From Aquabacterium sp. (GTDB taxonomy: Bacteria; Pseudomonadota; Gammaproteobacteria; Burkholderiales; Burkholderiaceae_C), in the NCBI GenBank assembly GCA_030654395.1, contig JAURXM010000020.1:29031-93030 (forward strand): a stretch of 64,000 nt of DNA, written 5' to 3'. The notes beneath the pieces are model-generated. The model did not search any database and was not told the origin of the DNA. It saw only the letters and a program-made list of their open reading frames with translations. This document shows positions 39,646 to 50,138 of the stretch, piece after piece (the stretch's first letter is position 1; the number at the start of each line of letters is the position of its first letter). The translations under genes were made by a program, and so were the position numbers.

Positions 39646-39655
39646 AGGATCACAG

Positions 39656-40588
39656 ATGCTCAAACAACGTGTCATCACGGCTTTGATCTTAATGGCCATT
39701 TTATTGCCGACGCTGGCTGCTCAGGCCGCGTGGCCCTTTGCTGCGTTGACCTTGCTGTTCATCTCTGCGGCGGGCTGGGAGTGGTCTCGACTCAATGATG
39801 CGCCGGGCTGGAGGGCTTGGTTGTTCGGTGCGGCAGTTTGCGGCGCCTGTTTGTTTGCTGCCCAGAAAATGGGGCTTTCGGTCTGGTCCGTATCTATTGG
39901 GGCTGAAGCATCAAAGGCTTTGGCTGCGCAGCATGTTCATGGCTGGGGGCACCCGCTAGTTGGCTTCTCTACGCCATCTGTCATTTGGCTCTTTGCTGCC
40001 ATTTTGTGGGTCATAGGTGGTGCTTGCGTATTGCGGTTTGGCACAACATATTGGAAGGCTTCGCCGAAAGATTTGAGGCGGATACTTGGCTTGGGTTTGT
40101 TGGTGTTGGCGTGGCTGGCTTTGGTCGAAAGTAAGGCGCAAGGTCTGAACTATTTGTTGTCTGTCATGTGTTTAGTCTGGGCCGCAGACGTCGGCGCGTA
40201 TTTTGGTGGTCGCGCATTTGGGCGCCACAAATTAGCTCCCAGCATCAGTCCAGGTAAAAGCTGGGAGGGCGTGTGGACTGGCATGCTGACGGTTGTCTTA
40301 CTGGCAATGTGTTGGATTTGGGTTGATCGCAACTCCATGGTGGACTCACCCAGTCTCTATAGTCGTCTGCTAATGGGGCTAGGTCCTTTTGGGGCATTGA
40401 TCGCATTGACTTTTCTGGCTGCCATGAGTGTTGTCGGTGACCTGTTTGAGTCTTTGATCAAACGTCAATCTGGCGCGAAGGACAGCAGTCAACTTTTACC
40501 TGGACATGGCGGGGTTTTGGATAGGATCGATGCACTGTTGCCAGTGCTGCCCTTGTCTTTGGCCTTGACGACTTTGTGCCATGGTTGA
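39656..40588 (+). CDS. cdsA: Phosphatidate cytidylyltransferase
   Basis: Integral membrane enzyme making CDP-diacylglycerol, the precursor of all phospholipids. From ATG 39656 (AAGGA seven bases upstream) the product has 310 residues with about eight membrane segments. The CDP-alcohol signature is seen in APSISPGKSWEGVWTG and the C-terminal SVVGDLFESLIKRQSGAKDSSQLLPGHGGVLDRIDAL. An in-frame ATG at 39614 would overlap uppS. The 3' end overlaps dxr by eight bases. Confidence 0.95.
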   Translation: MLKQRVITALILMAILLPTLAAQAAWPFAALTLLFISAAGWEWSRLNDAPGWRAWLFGAAVCGACLFAAQKMGLSVWSVSIGAEASKALAAQHVHGWGHPLVGFSTPSVIWLFAAILWVIGGACVLRFGTTYWKASPKDLRRILGLGLLVLAWLALVESKAQGLNYLLSVMCLVWAADVGAYFGGRAFGRHKLAPSISPGKSWEGVWTGMLTVVLLAMCWIWVDRNSMVDSPSLYSRLLMGLGPFGALIALTFLAAMSVVGDLFESLIKRQSGAKDSSQLLPGHGGVLDRIDALLPVLPLSLALTTLCHG

Positions 40589-41786
40589 TTCGTGTTCTGG
40601 CCGTCCTCAAAAGGTCTGCATCCTTGGCGCCACAGGCTCGATTGGTGGCAACACCTTAGATGTACTTGCGCGTCATCTTGAGCAGTTCGAGGTGTGGGCG
40701 CTGAGCGGGGCAACAAGTGTCGACACCCTTTTTGCGCAATGTCATCAGTGGCGCCCCAAATTTGCGGTGATGTCGGAAGAGGGTGCCGCAAATGCGTTGC
40801 GCACCAAAATTCGCGAAGCTGGTTTGTTGACTGAGGTACTCAGTGGTGAGCAGGCTTTGTGTGACATTGCCAGCCACGCCGACGTCGACATTGTGATGGG
40901 TGCGATTGTTGGTGCAGCTGGTTTGGCACCGTGCCTGGCTGCAGCAAGGGCAGGCAAGCGACTGCTGTTGGCCAATAAAGAGGCGCTGGTCGTTGGCGGG
41001 GCCCTTTTTATGCAGGCAGTCAAAGATGGTGGGGCGACCTTGCTACCGATAGACAGCGAGCATTCGGCTATTTTCCAGTGCTTGCCTGATGACCCATCTA
41101 CATGGGCAGCCCGTGTCGATCACATTGTATTAACCGCTTCGGGCGGCCCTTTTCGGCAACGCGACATAAACACCTTTTCCAGCATCACGCCTGAGCAAGC
41201 TTGTGCGCATCCCAACTGGGTGATGGGACGCAAGATTTCAGTAGATTCAGCGACGATGATGAACAAGGCGCTGGAGGTCATCGAAGCGCGTTGGCTCTTC
41301 GCGCTTGCTCCTGAGCAAATTCGCGTGGTTTTGCACCCTCAAAGCATCATCCATTCGATGGTGGTTTGTCGTGATCGCTCTGTCTTGGCTCAACTGGGGA
41401 CGCCTGACATGCGCGTGCCCATTGCCTATGGTCTTTCTTGGCCAGATCGCGTTGAGTCAGGTGCGGACTTGCTTGATTTCGCCAAACTGAACGCACTGAC
41501 ATTCGAGCCTGCCGATGCAAAACGCTATCCTGGCCTTCAATTGGCGTGGGATACTTTGCGTGCTTCACCTGGTAGCACCTGTGTGCTCAATGCAGCAAAC
41601 GAGGTTGCAGTGGCTGCGTTTCTGGCACATCAAATTCGCTTTGATCAAATTCATCATGTGAACGTGCAATCATTGTCGGATTGCGCTGTGCCATTTGGCT
41701 CGGCGAATACGGTGGATGGTCTGCTCTCTTTGGATCAGCAGGCGCGTCGCATGGCTGAGATTGTTGTAGCCGGGTTGGCGCGGTAA
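40581..41786 (+). CDS. dxr: 1-deoxy-D-xylulose 5-phosphate reductoisomerase
   Basis: Second enzyme of the MEP isoprenoid pathway, converting DXP to MEP with NADPH. The 401-residue product shows the nucleotide-binding start KVCILGATGSIGGNTLDVL, the metal/substrate segment LLPIDSEHSAIFQCL and the loop TASGGPFRQRD, then KISVDSATMMNKALEVIEA with conserved active-site contacts. Feeds isopentenyl units to the uppS neighbour. Confidence 0.97.
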   Translation: MVDSCSGRPQKVCILGATGSIGGNTLDVLARHLEQFEVWALSGATSVDTLFAQCHQWRPKFAVMSEEGAANALRTKIREAGLLTEVLSGEQALCDIASHADVDIVMGAIVGAAGLAPCLAAARAGKRLLLANKEALVVGGALFMQAVKDGGATLLPIDSEHSAIFQCLPDDPSTWAARVDHIVLTASGGPFRQRDINTFSSITPEQACAHPNWVMGRKISVDSATMMNKALEVIEARWLFALAPEQIRVVLHPQSIIHSMVVCRDRSVLAQLGTPDMRVPIAYGLSWPDRVESGADLLDFAKLNALTFEPADAKRYPGLQLAWDTLRASPGSTCVLNAANEVAVAAFLAHQIRFDQIHHVNVQSLSDCAVPFGSANTVDGLLSLDQQARRMAEIVVAGLAR

Positions 41787-41829
41787 GCGCTGTGCCCGTC
41801 GCCCATCTGAAGTTCCCGGGAGTAGCGCG

Positions 41830-43230
41830 ATGCTGATGACCGTTTTGGCTTTTTTTGTCACCATCGGTGTGCTGGTGATCATCCACGAATACGGTCATTA
41901 CAGAGCTGCTGTGGCATGCGATGTCAAAGTGTTGCGTTTTTCTGTGGGATTTGGACGGGTTCTATGGTCGAGCCAACGTGGTGAGACTGAATTTGTACTG
42001 TCTGCGCTGCCTTTGGGCGGTTATGTCAAGATGCTTGACGAGCGCGAGGGGGTGGTCGATGCGTCAGAGTCTCACCGAGCATTCAACCGCAAACCCTTAT
42101 GGCAGAGGGCAACTGTGGTCGCAGCAGGGCCTCTTGCCAATCTCGTTCTGGCGGTGTTGCTTTACGCGTGCGTCAATTGGGCTGGGGTTGATGAGCTTCG
42201 CCCATGGTTTGCTCAGCCAAAGCTTGGTAGTCTAGCTGCCAACGCGGGTATGCAGGCTCGTGATGAGATCGTGTCTTTGCGTCCCATCACCGTCGATGCT
42301 GACTCAGCCGATGACAGCTGGACTGCTATTCGATCGATGACAGATCTTCAATGGCGGCTAACGCAGTCAGCATTGAAAGGGCAGGATTTGCTTTTGCGTG
42401 TGCAAAGCCGAATTGATGCGGATCATCCGGGGCATGTTGAGCGCGAACTGCATCTTGCACTCAGCCAGATCCCCGCAGCCGACGTCGACGGCGAGCTGAT
42501 GGAGCGAATCGGTTTAACGGGTCCATACTCCGACCCTGTGATCGACAAAGTGGTGGATGGCGGCCCGGCACAAAAAGCAGGGTTGCGGGACGGAGATAGG
42601 GTGCTGCGAATCAATGGTGTTGTTCCACTGGACGCCAGCCAGCTGCTTAAAATCATCCGCGAGAGCCATGCAAAGGGGCAGGCTATTCCACTGCAATTGG
42701 TCGTGGATCGCACAGGTGGTGCGGTTGAGTTAACCGTCTTGCCAGTGATGAAAGATGTTGGCGGAAAACGTGTGCCACGTATAGAGGCTGCTTTGGGTGG
42801 TTTGCCCGCCTCGGTGAACGTGAGCTATGGGCCAATTGAGGGCCTGAGTCTGGCGCTGAACAAGACTTGGGATGTGTCCAAGTTGAGCTTAAACATGCTC
42901 GGCAAAATGTTGATTGGGCAGGCGTCCATTCGAAATCTCAGTGGCCCCTTGACGATCGCAGACTACGCTGGGCGTTCAGCAAAACTGGGTTGGGTCTACT
43001 ACATAGGCTTTTTGGCTTTAGTCAGTGTGAGCTTGGGTGTGCTCAACTTGCTACCCTTGCCAGTCTTGGATGGTGGCCACCTCATGTATTATCTTTTCGA
43101 AGGTGTGACGGGTCACCCCGTACCCGAACAGTGGCTAGAGCGATTGCAGCGTGGTGGCGTAGCCATCATGCTTGTGATGATGTCACTGGCCCTCTACAAC
43201 GACTTGGCTCGCCTCATTGGCGTGCACTGA
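41830..43230 (+). CDS. rseP: RIP metalloprotease RseP
   Basis: Site-2 intramembrane zinc protease that cleaves anti-sigma factors such as RseA and removes signal-peptide remnants. The 466-residue product has the active-site HEXXH in the first membrane segment (H19-E20-Y-G-H23), PDZ domains in the periplasmic region (KVVDGGPAQKAGLRDGDRVLRING), and the third catalytic element NLLPLPVLDGGHL in a later membrane segment. Located between dxr and bamA, the conserved sigma-E/envelope arrangement. Confidence 0.96.
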   Translation: MLMTVLAFFVTIGVLVIIHEYGHYRAAVACDVKVLRFSVGFGRVLWSSQRGETEFVLSALPLGGYVKMLDEREGVVDASESHRAFNRKPLWQRATVVAAGPLANLVLAVLLYACVNWAGVDELRPWFAQPKLGSLAANAGMQARDEIVSLRPITVDADSADDSWTAIRSMTDLQWRLTQSALKGQDLLLRVQSRIDADHPGHVERELHLALSQIPAADVDGELMERIGLTGPYSDPVIDKVVDGGPAQKAGLRDGDRVLRINGVVPLDASQLLKIIRESHAKGQAIPLQLVVDRTGGAVELTVLPVMKDVGGKRVPRIEAALGGLPASVNVSYGPIEGLSLALNKTWDVSKLSLNMLGKMLIGQASIRNLSGPLTIADYAGRSAKLGWVYYIGFLALVSVSLGVLNLLPLPVLDGGHLMYYLFEGVTGHPVPEQWLERLQRGGVAIMLVMMSLALYNDLARLIGVH

Positions 43231-43255
43231 GTTTTTCTGTATGCATATTCCTTAC

Positions 43256-45544
43256 ATGACTGCTGTCCGGTTCAAGCCATCCCTGTTAGCTGCCTTATTG
43301 GCATCATCCCTGTTCCATGCAGCTTGGGCGGTTGAGCCCTTCGTGCTCAAGGACATTCGCGTTGAAGGTCTTCAACGTGGCGATGCGGGCACCGTTTTCG
43401 CCTCCTTGCCGTTTCGTGTTGGTGACACGTACACCGATGACAAAGGCGCTGCCGGGTTGCGGTCTCTTTTTGCTACCGGTCTTTTTAAAGACGTTCGCAT
43501 CCAGATCGATGGCAGTGTGGTTGTCGTGGTTGTTGAAGAACGCGCAGTGATTTCACGGGTTGAGTTCGTCGGCACCAAAGAGTTTGACAAAGACGCTTTG
43601 TCAAAAGCACTGAAGGATGTCGGCATTGGTGAAGGCCAGCCCTTTGACCGTGCATTGGCCGACCGTGCCGAGCAGGAGCTCAAACGCCAGTATCTGACCC
43701 GCAGCCTCTATGGGGTTGAAGTGGTCACCACCATCACGCCAGCAGAACGCAACCGCGTCAACGTGACTTTCACAGTGACCGAGGGCGAGATCACCAAAAT
43801 CAAGAGCATCAGAATCACTGGGAACCAAGCGTTTTCGGAGAGTGCTTTGCTGTCCCAGATGGACTTGACCGTGGGTGGGTGGTTGACTTGGTATACCAAA
43901 TCAGATCAATATGCACGCTCCAAACTTAATGCAGATTTGGAGTCGATCAAGGCCTATTACCTTAATCGTGGCTACTTAGAGTTTAAAATTGAGTCGACTC
44001 AGGTCGCCATTTCACCTGATAAACAAGATATTTCCATTTCAATCAACGTCACGGAAGGCCCTCGCTACGTCGTGACAGGTGTCAAACTCGAAGGCGACTA
44101 CCTGGGCAAGGAAGATACCTTCAATAAGTTGGTGAACATCAAACCAGGTGAAGCCTACAAAGCAGAAGATGTTGCATCGACAGTCAAAGCCTTCAGCGAT
44201 CGTTTCGCCGCTTTTGGCTATGCATTTGCCAAGGTTGATTTCCGGCCTGAGTTGAACCGCGAGAAGGGGCTGGCCGAAGCTGTTTTGGTTGCCCAACCTC
44301 AACGACGCGTTTATGTTCGGCGGGTTAACGTGGCTGGAAACTCTCGGACCCGTGATGAGGTGATTCGTCGGGAATTCCGTCAGTTCGAGGCTGCCTGGTA
44401 TGACGGGCAGAAAATCAAATTATCGCGTGATAGAGTTGATCGTTTAGGGTACTTTAAGCAGGTCAATATTGATACCGCAGAAGTGCCTGGTACGTCGGAT
44501 CAAGTTGACCTGACCATCACAGTAGAAGAAAAACCAACGGGCAATTTGATGCTGGGGGCTGGTTTTTCTAGTGCTGAAAAATTCACACTGACTGGGTCGG
44601 TTAAACAAGATAACGTGTTTGGTACCGGCAATTATCTGGGTATTGACCTCAACACCAGTAAGTTCAACCGCACTGTGGTAGTAACCACTGCAGATCCATA
44701 TTTCACGGATAACGGCATATCTCGCGCATTTGATGTGTTTTATCGGACGTCTCGTCCTTTGAGTACGCAGGGTGGCGACTATCAGATCGTCACGCCAGGT
44801 GGTTCGGTTCGCTTCGGTGTGCCGTTCACAGAATTTGACACAGTATTTTTTGGTTTAGGGGCTGAGCAGACTGCAATCAAGGGTGATTTGGGTCTGCCCG
44901 ACAGCTATAAACGACACCGAATTATTTTTGGCGATCGCAGCCTGTCCATCCCGTTAACCATGGGTTGGGCCCGCGACGCACGAGACAGCTTGATTGCACC
45001 GACCAATGGTCGTTATCAACGCGTCAATGTTGAATGGGGTGTGGCTGGTGATACACGTTATTTGCGAAGCGATTATCAGTTCCAGCAATACTTCCCATTG
45101 ACCAACCGAATCACACTTGGGTTCAATACCGAGGTTGGCTATGGTGCCGGATTGGCTGGGAAACCTTACCCCGTGTTTAAGAATTTTTATGGTGGTGGTT
45201 TGGGGACAGTTCGTGGTTTTGAGCAAAGCTCTCTCGGGCCGATTGACACCGAAGGGGCCTATATCGGCGGCAACAAACGGGTCAATGTGAATACCGAGTT
45301 GTTCGTCCCATTCCCCGGCGCTGGCAATGATCGCACCTTGCGCTTATTTGGTTATCTGGACGCCGGTAATGTGTGGGGTGAGGATGATCGCATTCGTGCG
45401 AAGGACTTGCGCGCCTCTGTCGGCGTAGGTATCAGTTGGGTCTCGCCGGTTGGGCCACTCAAGCTCAGCTTCGGCAAGCCATTCCGTAGTTTTGATTACG
45501 ATAAAATCCAGAAACTCCAATTCCAGATCGGCAGCGTGTTCTGA
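43256..45544 (+). CDS. bamA: Outer membrane protein assembly factor BamA
   Basis: Central beta-barrel of the BAM complex. The signal peptide runs to about AAWA (residue 25), followed by five POTRA domains (FVLKDIRVEGLQRGDAGTVF starts the first) and a 16-strand barrel. The barrel lid motif VRGF appears in GGLGTVRGFEQSSLGP, and the protein ends in aromatic FQIGSVF, the beta-signal. ATG 43256 was chosen (762 residues); ATG 43241 is possible, and neither has a clear ribosome-binding site, perhaps because translation is coupled to rseP. Confidence 0.96.
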   Translation: MTAVRFKPSLLAALLASSLFHAAWAVEPFVLKDIRVEGLQRGDAGTVFASLPFRVGDTYTDDKGAAGLRSLFATGLFKDVRIQIDGSVVVVVVEERAVISRVEFVGTKEFDKDALSKALKDVGIGEGQPFDRALADRAEQELKRQYLTRSLYGVEVVTTITPAERNRVNVTFTVTEGEITKIKSIRITGNQAFSESALLSQMDLTVGGWLTWYTKSDQYARSKLNADLESIKAYYLNRGYLEFKIESTQVAISPDKQDISISINVTEGPRYVVTGVKLEGDYLGKEDTFNKLVNIKPGEAYKAEDVASTVKAFSDRFAAFGYAFAKVDFRPELNREKGLAEAVLVAQPQRRVYVRRVNVAGNSRTRDEVIRREFRQFEAAWYDGQKIKLSRDRVDRLGYFKQVNIDTAEVPGTSDQVDLTITVEEKPTGNLMLGAGFSSAEKFTLTGSVKQDNVFGTGNYLGIDLNTSKFNRTVVVTTADPYFTDNGISRAFDVFYRTSRPLSTQGGDYQIVTPGGSVRFGVPFTEFDTVFFGLGAEQTAIKGDLGLPDSYKRHRIIFGDRSLSIPLTMGWARDARDSLIAPTNGRYQRVNVEWGVAGDTRYLRSDYQFQQYFPLTNRITLGFNTEVGYGAGLAGKPYPVFKNFYGGGLGTVRGFEQSSLGPIDTEGAYIGGNKRVNVNTELFVPFPGAGNDRTLRLFGYLDAGNVWGEDDRIRAKDLRASVGVGISWVSPVGPLKLSFGKPFRSFDYDKIQKLQFQIGSVF

Positions 45545-45546
45545 TC

Positions 45547-46056
45547 ATGAAATCGATTCTCAAAACGTTGATCATCAGCAGTATGTTGCTGACAGGACTG
45601 GCTACACAAGGTCAGGAACTTAAAATTGGGTTCGTGAATCTGGACCGTGTCTTGCGCGATGCGATACCGGCCAAGGCTGCGCAATCCAAGCTTGAAGTTG
45701 AGTTTAATCGCCGTGAAAAAGAAATGGCAGATACTGAAACACGGCTTAAGGGTGCGTCTGATAGGTTTGAAAAAGATGCGCCTACTTTGGGTGAGAGTGA
45801 CAGGGTTCGTCGGCAACGTGAATTGGTCGACCAAGACCGGGAGTTGCAGCGCAAGCGCCGTGAGTTTCAAGAAGACCTCAATCAACGGAAAAATGAAGAA
45901 TTGGCCAGCGTCCTCGATCGAGCAAATCGCGTAGTCAAGCAAATTTTTGACCAAGATAAATACGATTTGATCGTTCAAGAGGCTGTTTTTGCAAGCGCCA
46001 AGGTGGACATCACTGACCGTGTTATCAAAGCACTGAATGGTGGATCGGGCAAGTGA
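45547..46056 (+). CDS. skp: Periplasmic chaperone Skp/OmpH
   Basis: Holds unfolded outer-membrane proteins in the periplasm and delivers them to BAM. The 169-residue product has a signal peptide (residues 1-20), the first strand [22 protein letters not shown], and long charged alpha-helical arms rich in Glu, Arg and Lys ([20 protein letters not shown]) that form the trimeric jellyfish tentacles. Two bases separate it from bamA; the stop overlaps the GTG of lpxD. Confidence 0.94.
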   Translation: MKSILKTLIISSMLLTGLATQGQELKIGFVNLDRVLRDAIPAKAAQSKLEVEFNRREKEMADTETRLKGASDRFEKDAPTLGESDRVRRQRELVDQDRELQRKRREFQEDLNQRKNEELASVLDRANRVVKQIFDQDKYDLIVQEAVFASAKVDITDRVIKALNGGSGK

Positions 46057-47120
46057 CCGGGCAGCAGCAAGTCGGCAGTGGTGTGCCCAATTTGGGCGTG
46101 ACACTGGGGCAGTTGGTTGATGTCCTTGGTGGTGAGTTGCACGGGGATCGTGATGGTCTCATCTTGGCTGTAGGCCCTCTTGATACGCCAAATGACGGTG
46201 TCATTGCGTTCTTGTCTAACCCCAAGTATCGAGTTCAGCTGTCCACAACGCGCGCGGTGTGCGTGATCGTCAGTCCGGCAGCTAAGGATGAGGCCGTGGT
46301 ACGTGGCGCGGCTATCGTCACCGACGACCCGTATCTCTACTTCGCAAAACTGACTCAGTGGTGGGCGGCACACACCAGACCTAGGCCCGCGGCAGGCGTT
46401 CATCCATCAGCCGTGGTCGATCCGTCTGCCGTATTGGGGCATGGCGTGACGGTTGGTCCGCTTGCTGTGGTTGAGAGCGGTGTGGTGCTCGGCGATGACG
46501 TGATCGTTGGCCCGCACGTTGTCATCGGTGCCAGGGCGCGCATTGGTGCTCAAACTCGCTTGGCCGCACAAGTCACAATCGGTTTTGATTGCGTGATTGG
46601 TTCTCGCTGTATTTTGCACAGTGGTGTGGTGATTGGGGCGGATGGCTTTGGCTTTGCGCCGAACAAAGGCCGTTGGGAAAAAATCGAACAATTAGGCGCT
46701 GTCCAAATCGGCGATGACGTTGAGATTGGTGCCAATACTTGCATTGACCGTGGCGCACTGGATGACACCGTGGTTGAGAATGGTGTCAAGTTAGATAATC
46801 TTGTCCAGATAGCTCACAACGTGCGCATTGGTGCGCATTCCGCCATGGCTGGTTGCGTGGGTGTGGCTGGCAGTGCTCGCATTGGTGCGCATTGCACGGT
46901 AGGTGGCGCGGGCATGATCTTGGGGCACCTCACCTTGGCTGATAACGTCCATGTCTCGTCAGGCACCTTGATCTCCCGATCAATACATCAACCGGGCCTC
47001 TATAGCGGGGCATTTCCATTCGACGACAACGCATCGTGGGAGAAAAATGCAGCGACGCTGCGGCAACTCCATGCGCTGCGGGATCGCATCCGTAATCTAG
47101 AAAAGCAAGTTAAAAGCTAA
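46053..47120 (+). CDS. lpxD: UDP-3-O-(3-hydroxymyristoyl)glucosamine N-acyltransferase
   Basis: Third step of lipid A synthesis. The 355-residue product starts at GTG 46053, overlapping the skp stop (GTGA). An N-terminal uridine-binding domain leads into a left-handed beta-helix of hexapeptide repeats (e.g. [24 protein letters not shown]). The catalytic histidine of the family is in [17 protein letters not shown], and a C-terminal helix ([18 protein letters not shown]) follows. Its stop shares one base with the fabZ start. Confidence 0.96.
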   Translation: MTGQQQVGSGVPNLGVTLGQLVDVLGGELHGDRDGLILAVGPLDTPNDGVIAFLSNPKYRVQLSTTRAVCVIVSPAAKDEAVVRGAAIVTDDPYLYFAKLTQWWAAHTRPRPAAGVHPSAVVDPSAVLGHGVTVGPLAVVESGVVLGDDVIVGPHVVIGARARIGAQTRLAAQVTIGFDCVIGSRCILHSGVVIGADGFGFAPNKGRWEKIEQLGAVQIGDDVEIGANTCIDRGALDDTVVENGVKLDNLVQIAHNVRIGAHSAMAGCVGVAGSARIGAHCTVGGAGMILGHLTLADNVHVSSGTLISRSIHQPGLYSGAFPFDDNASWEKNAATLRQLHALRDRIRNLEKQVKS

Positions 47121-47557
47121 TGGACATTTACAAAATTCTTGAAAAGCTCCCACATCGCTATCCCTTTCTTTTGGTGGATCGCGTCTTGGAGGTTGAAAAG
47201 AACGTGAGCATTCGCGCGCTTAAAAACGTGACGATCAACGAACCGTTCTTCCAAGGGCACTTTCCAACTCGACCTGTCATGCCTGGTGTGTTGATGCTTG
47301 AAGCGCTCGCACAAGCAGCGGCATTGCTTGCGTTTGAGACAATGGGGTCAGGCGTCGACGACAACTCCGTTTATTACTTTGTGGGCATAGATGGTGCGCG
47401 CTTTAAACGGCCTGTTGTACCGGGCGACCAGTTGCTATTGAATGTCCAAATGGACCGCAACAAGGCGGGTATCTACAAGTTCAATGCCCAAGCATTTGTT
47501 GGTGACGAGTTGGCGGTGTCTGCTCAATTGATGTGTACTGTACGCAAGGTATCTTGA
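47120..47557 (+). CDS. fabZ: (3R)-hydroxyacyl-ACP dehydratase FabZ
   Basis: Dehydrates beta-hydroxyacyl-ACP in fatty acid elongation, competing with LpxA/LpxD for the same substrates. The 145-residue hot-dog protein has the catalytic His in [13 protein letters not shown] and the catalytic Glu in [17 protein letters not shown]. Its ATG overlaps the lpxD stop by one base, keeping it locked in the lipid A cluster. Confidence 0.97.
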   Translation: MDIYKILEKLPHRYPFLLVDRVLEVEKNVSIRALKNVTINEPFFQGHFPTRPVMPGVLMLEALAQAAALLAFETMGSGVDDNSVYYFVGIDGARFKRPVVPGDQLLLNVQMDRNKAGIYKFNAQAFVGDELAVSAQLMCTVRKVS

Positions 47558-47564
47558 TCCGGTT

Positions 47565-48353
47565 ATGGCTACGATTCACCCTAGCGCCATAGTAGATCCT
47601 CAAGCGCAACTTGCAGACACGGTCACGGTTGGTCCGTTTTCCATCATCGGACCTCACGTTCGCATCGATGACGGGACAACGGTGGGCCCCCACTGCGTCA
47701 TTGAGGGACATACGACCATTGGTCGGGATAATAAGATTTTCCAGTTCTCATCTTTGGGTGCTGATCCGCAGGACAAAAAATATGCGGGCGAGCCAACCCA
47801 GTTGATCATTGGGGATCGCAACACCATCCGTGAGTTCTGTACCTTCAACACAGGCACATCTCAAGATAAAGGTGTGACCCGCATTGGCGATGACAACTGG
47901 ATCATGGCTTATGTGCATGTGGCTCATGATTGCTTGATCGCTGACCACAACGTGATTGCGAATTCAGTGCAGTTGGCCGGGCATGTGGAAATCGGCAGCT
48001 ACACCCTCATTGGTGGGATCAGTGGTGTGCACCAGTTTGTGCGCATTGGTGACTTTGCGATGGTCGGTTTTCAAACCCGTCTATCGCAAGATTTGCCGCC
48101 GTTTGTTGTGGCTGCGGGCAACCCCGCCGAGGCTCAAAACGTACACCAGGAAGGACCGCGCCGTCGTGGTTATTCGCCAGAGCGTTTAAGTAACTTGAAG
48201 CAGATGTACCGTGTTTTGTACCGCAAGGGATTGACGTTGGATGCCGCTAAGGCTGAAATCGAAGCGTTGCGAGGTCAGAACTCAGACATGAATGGCGACA
48301 TCGACAAGATGCTCTCTTTCTTGGTTGGTGCGGCAAGAGGCATCGTGCGTTGA
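47565..48353 (+). CDS. lpxA: Acyl-ACP--UDP-N-acetylglucosamine O-acyltransferase
   Basis: First step of lipid A synthesis. The 262-residue product is a left-handed beta-helix with hexapeptide repeats from IHPSAIVDPQAQLADTV onward, the catalytic His in YVHVAHDCLIADHNVIAN, and a C-terminal helical domain (RLSNLKQMYRVLYRKGL). The stop overlaps the TTG start of lpxB. Confidence 0.97.
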   Translation: MATIHPSAIVDPQAQLADTVTVGPFSIIGPHVRIDDGTTVGPHCVIEGHTTIGRDNKIFQFSSLGADPQDKKYAGEPTQLIIGDRNTIREFCTFNTGTSQDKGVTRIGDDNWIMAYVHVAHDCLIADHNVIANSVQLAGHVEIGSYTLIGGISGVHQFVRIGDFAMVGFQTRLSQDLPPFVVAAGNPAEAQNVHQEGPRRRGYSPERLSNLKQMYRVLYRKGLTLDAAKAEIEALRGQNSDMNGDIDKMLSFLVGAARGIVR

Positions 48354-49495
48354 GTACGCCGCGTTTCGCGATGGTCGCCGGTGAGGCCTCTGGCGATTTG
48401 CTGGCGGGGCTGCTTTTGGGTGGGCTGAAGGCGAGATGGCCTGAGTTGACGGTAGGGGGCATTGGCGGCCCACAAATGGGTGCGCATGGGTTTGACGCAT
48501 GGTGGCCGTATGAGAAATTGGCCGTGCATGGTTTCAACCTCGAGGTGCTTCGCCGTTTCCGTGAAATTTGGGGTATCCGTGAGCAATTGGGTGACCGGTT
48601 GCTCAAGGATAGGCCTGACGTTTTTGTCGGCGTCGATGCGCCGGATTTCAACCTAGGCCTAGAAGCCAGACTCAAAACAGCGGGTATCAAGACGGTTCAT
48701 TTCGTGAGCCCCTCGATTTGGGCATGGCGCGGCGGGCGGATTGACAAGATTCACAGATCCGTAGACCACATGCTGTGTTTGTTTCCGTTTGAGCCCAAGC
48801 TGTACCACGACAAGGGTATTGCTGCGACCTTTGTCGGGCACCCCTTGGCCGACACGATCCCTTTGGATGTGCCACGTGACGCATCCCGCAAGCGTTTGGG
48901 TTTGGGTTCGGATGTGCCCGTTGTGGCCGTATTGCCTGGTAGCAGGCGTGGCGAAATCCAGTACATCGCGCCTACATTTTTGCAGACTGTGGCAAGACTC
49001 AGCCAGCAACGGCCGGATCTGCGTTTTTTGCTGCCCATCGTGCCTGGTATGCGTGCCATGGTTGAGCCCATGGTGGCTGAGTTCGCCCCCAATGCGCCAT
49101 TGACTTTACTAGACGGCCAGTCGCATGAGGCCTTGGCCGCCTGCGATGTCACCTTGATTGCCAGCGGTACGGCTACGCTGGAGGCCGCTTTGTTTAAACG
49201 ACCGATGGTCATCGCGTACAAAATCAGTGCGCTCAGCTGGCCTCTGATGAAACGGATGGCCTACTTGCCGTGGGTGGGGCTGCCCAACGTTTTGTTGCGG
49301 GACTTTGTGGTCCCAGAACGCTTGCAGCATGAAGCCAATCCAGCGCAATTGGCTGCTGACGTGCTGGCGTGGTTAGATCAACCAGCCAGAGCACAATCGG
49401 TGCAGCAGCGCTTTCTTGAACTCCACCACACCTTGCGTCGTGATACCGCACGGTCAGCCAGTGATGCCATCGCCCAAATCCTCGAAAGCCGCTAA
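48350..49495 (+). CDS. lpxB: Lipid-A-disaccharide synthase
   Basis: GT19-family glycosyltransferase that joins UDP-2,3-diacylglucosamine and lipid X. The 381-residue product begins [22 protein letters not shown], includes [17 protein letters not shown] and [13 protein letters not shown], and has the nucleotide-sugar segment [12 protein letters not shown] and the late motif [11 protein letters not shown]. The TTG start overlaps the lpxA stop (TTGA); no closer ATG exists before the conserved opening. Confidence 0.96.
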   Translation: MSTPRFAMVAGEASGDLLAGLLLGGLKARWPELTVGGIGGPQMGAHGFDAWWPYEKLAVHGFNLEVLRRFREIWGIREQLGDRLLKDRPDVFVGVDAPDFNLGLEARLKTAGIKTVHFVSPSIWAWRGGRIDKIHRSVDHMLCLFPFEPKLYHDKGIAATFVGHPLADTIPLDVPRDASRKRLGLGSDVPVVAVLPGSRRGEIQYIAPTFLQTVARLSQQRPDLRFLLPIVPGMRAMVEPMVAEFAPNAPLTLLDGQSHEALAACDVTLIASGTATLEAALFKRPMVIAYKISALSWPLMKRMAYLPWVGLPNVLLRDFVVPERLQHEANPAQLAADVLAWLDQPARAQSVQQRFLELHHTLRRDTARSASDAIAQILESR

Positions 49496-50138
49496 GGCAC
49501 TTCAAACTCCAGCCAGTGCTGACTTTGGTTCGATGCCATCGCAGCAGATGGATTTGCTCTGCTCACCATTGACCGCGGGCTTGCTTGCCGGCGTGGACGA
49601 GGCAGGGCGTGGTCCTCTGGCAGGGCCCGTGGTGGCTGCAGCCGTTATTCTTGATGATCTGCAACCCATTGCAGGTTTGGCTGACTCCAAGAAGCTCACA
49701 GCACGCCAGCGTGAGCGCCTCTACGACGAGATCAGAGCGAAAGCCTTGTGCTTTTGCATAGCCGAAGCCAGCACACAAGAGATCGACGATATCAATATCT
49801 TACAAGCGACTATGCTGGCCATGCGGCGCGCTGTTGAGGGCTTGCGTTTGAAGCCGGCGATGGTTCAGGTGGACGGCAATAGGATTCCTTTGCTGACCGT
49901 GCCAGCTGAGGCCATCGTCAAAGGTGACGCCAAGGTTCAAGCCATATCGGCCGCGTCTATTTTGGCGAAAGTCCACAGGGACCGTTTGTGCCAGCAGTTG
50001 CATGAGCGCTATCCTGAATATGGCTTTGATGTGCACAAAGGCTACCCGACTGCGGCACACGTGGCTGCTCTCAAGCGCCATGGTGCATCGCCTGTGCACA
50101 GGCGTACATTTGGACCTGTGAAGTTGGTATTGACATGA
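49464..50138 (+). CDS. rnhB: Ribonuclease HII
   Basis: Removes RNA from RNA-DNA hybrids, including single ribonucleotides in DNA. The core starts at [21 protein letters not shown] with the catalytic D-E pair, then [19 protein letters not shown] and [22 protein letters not shown]. The start is uncertain: ATG 49464 (224 residues) overlaps the lpxB end by 32 bases; ATG 49533 or 49548 would give a product closer to 200 residues. The stop overlaps the next gene's ATG. Confidence 0.94.
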   Translation: MPSPKSSKAAKALQTPASADFGSMPSQQMDLLCSPLTAGLLAGVDEAGRGPLAGPVVAAAVILDDLQPIAGLADSKKLTARQRERLYDEIRAKALCFCIAEASTQEIDDINILQATMLAMRRAVEGLRLKPAMVQVDGNRIPLLTVPAEAIVKGDAKVQAISAASILAKVHRDRLCQQLHERYPEYGFDVHKGYPTAAHVAALKRHGASPVHRRTFGPVKLVLT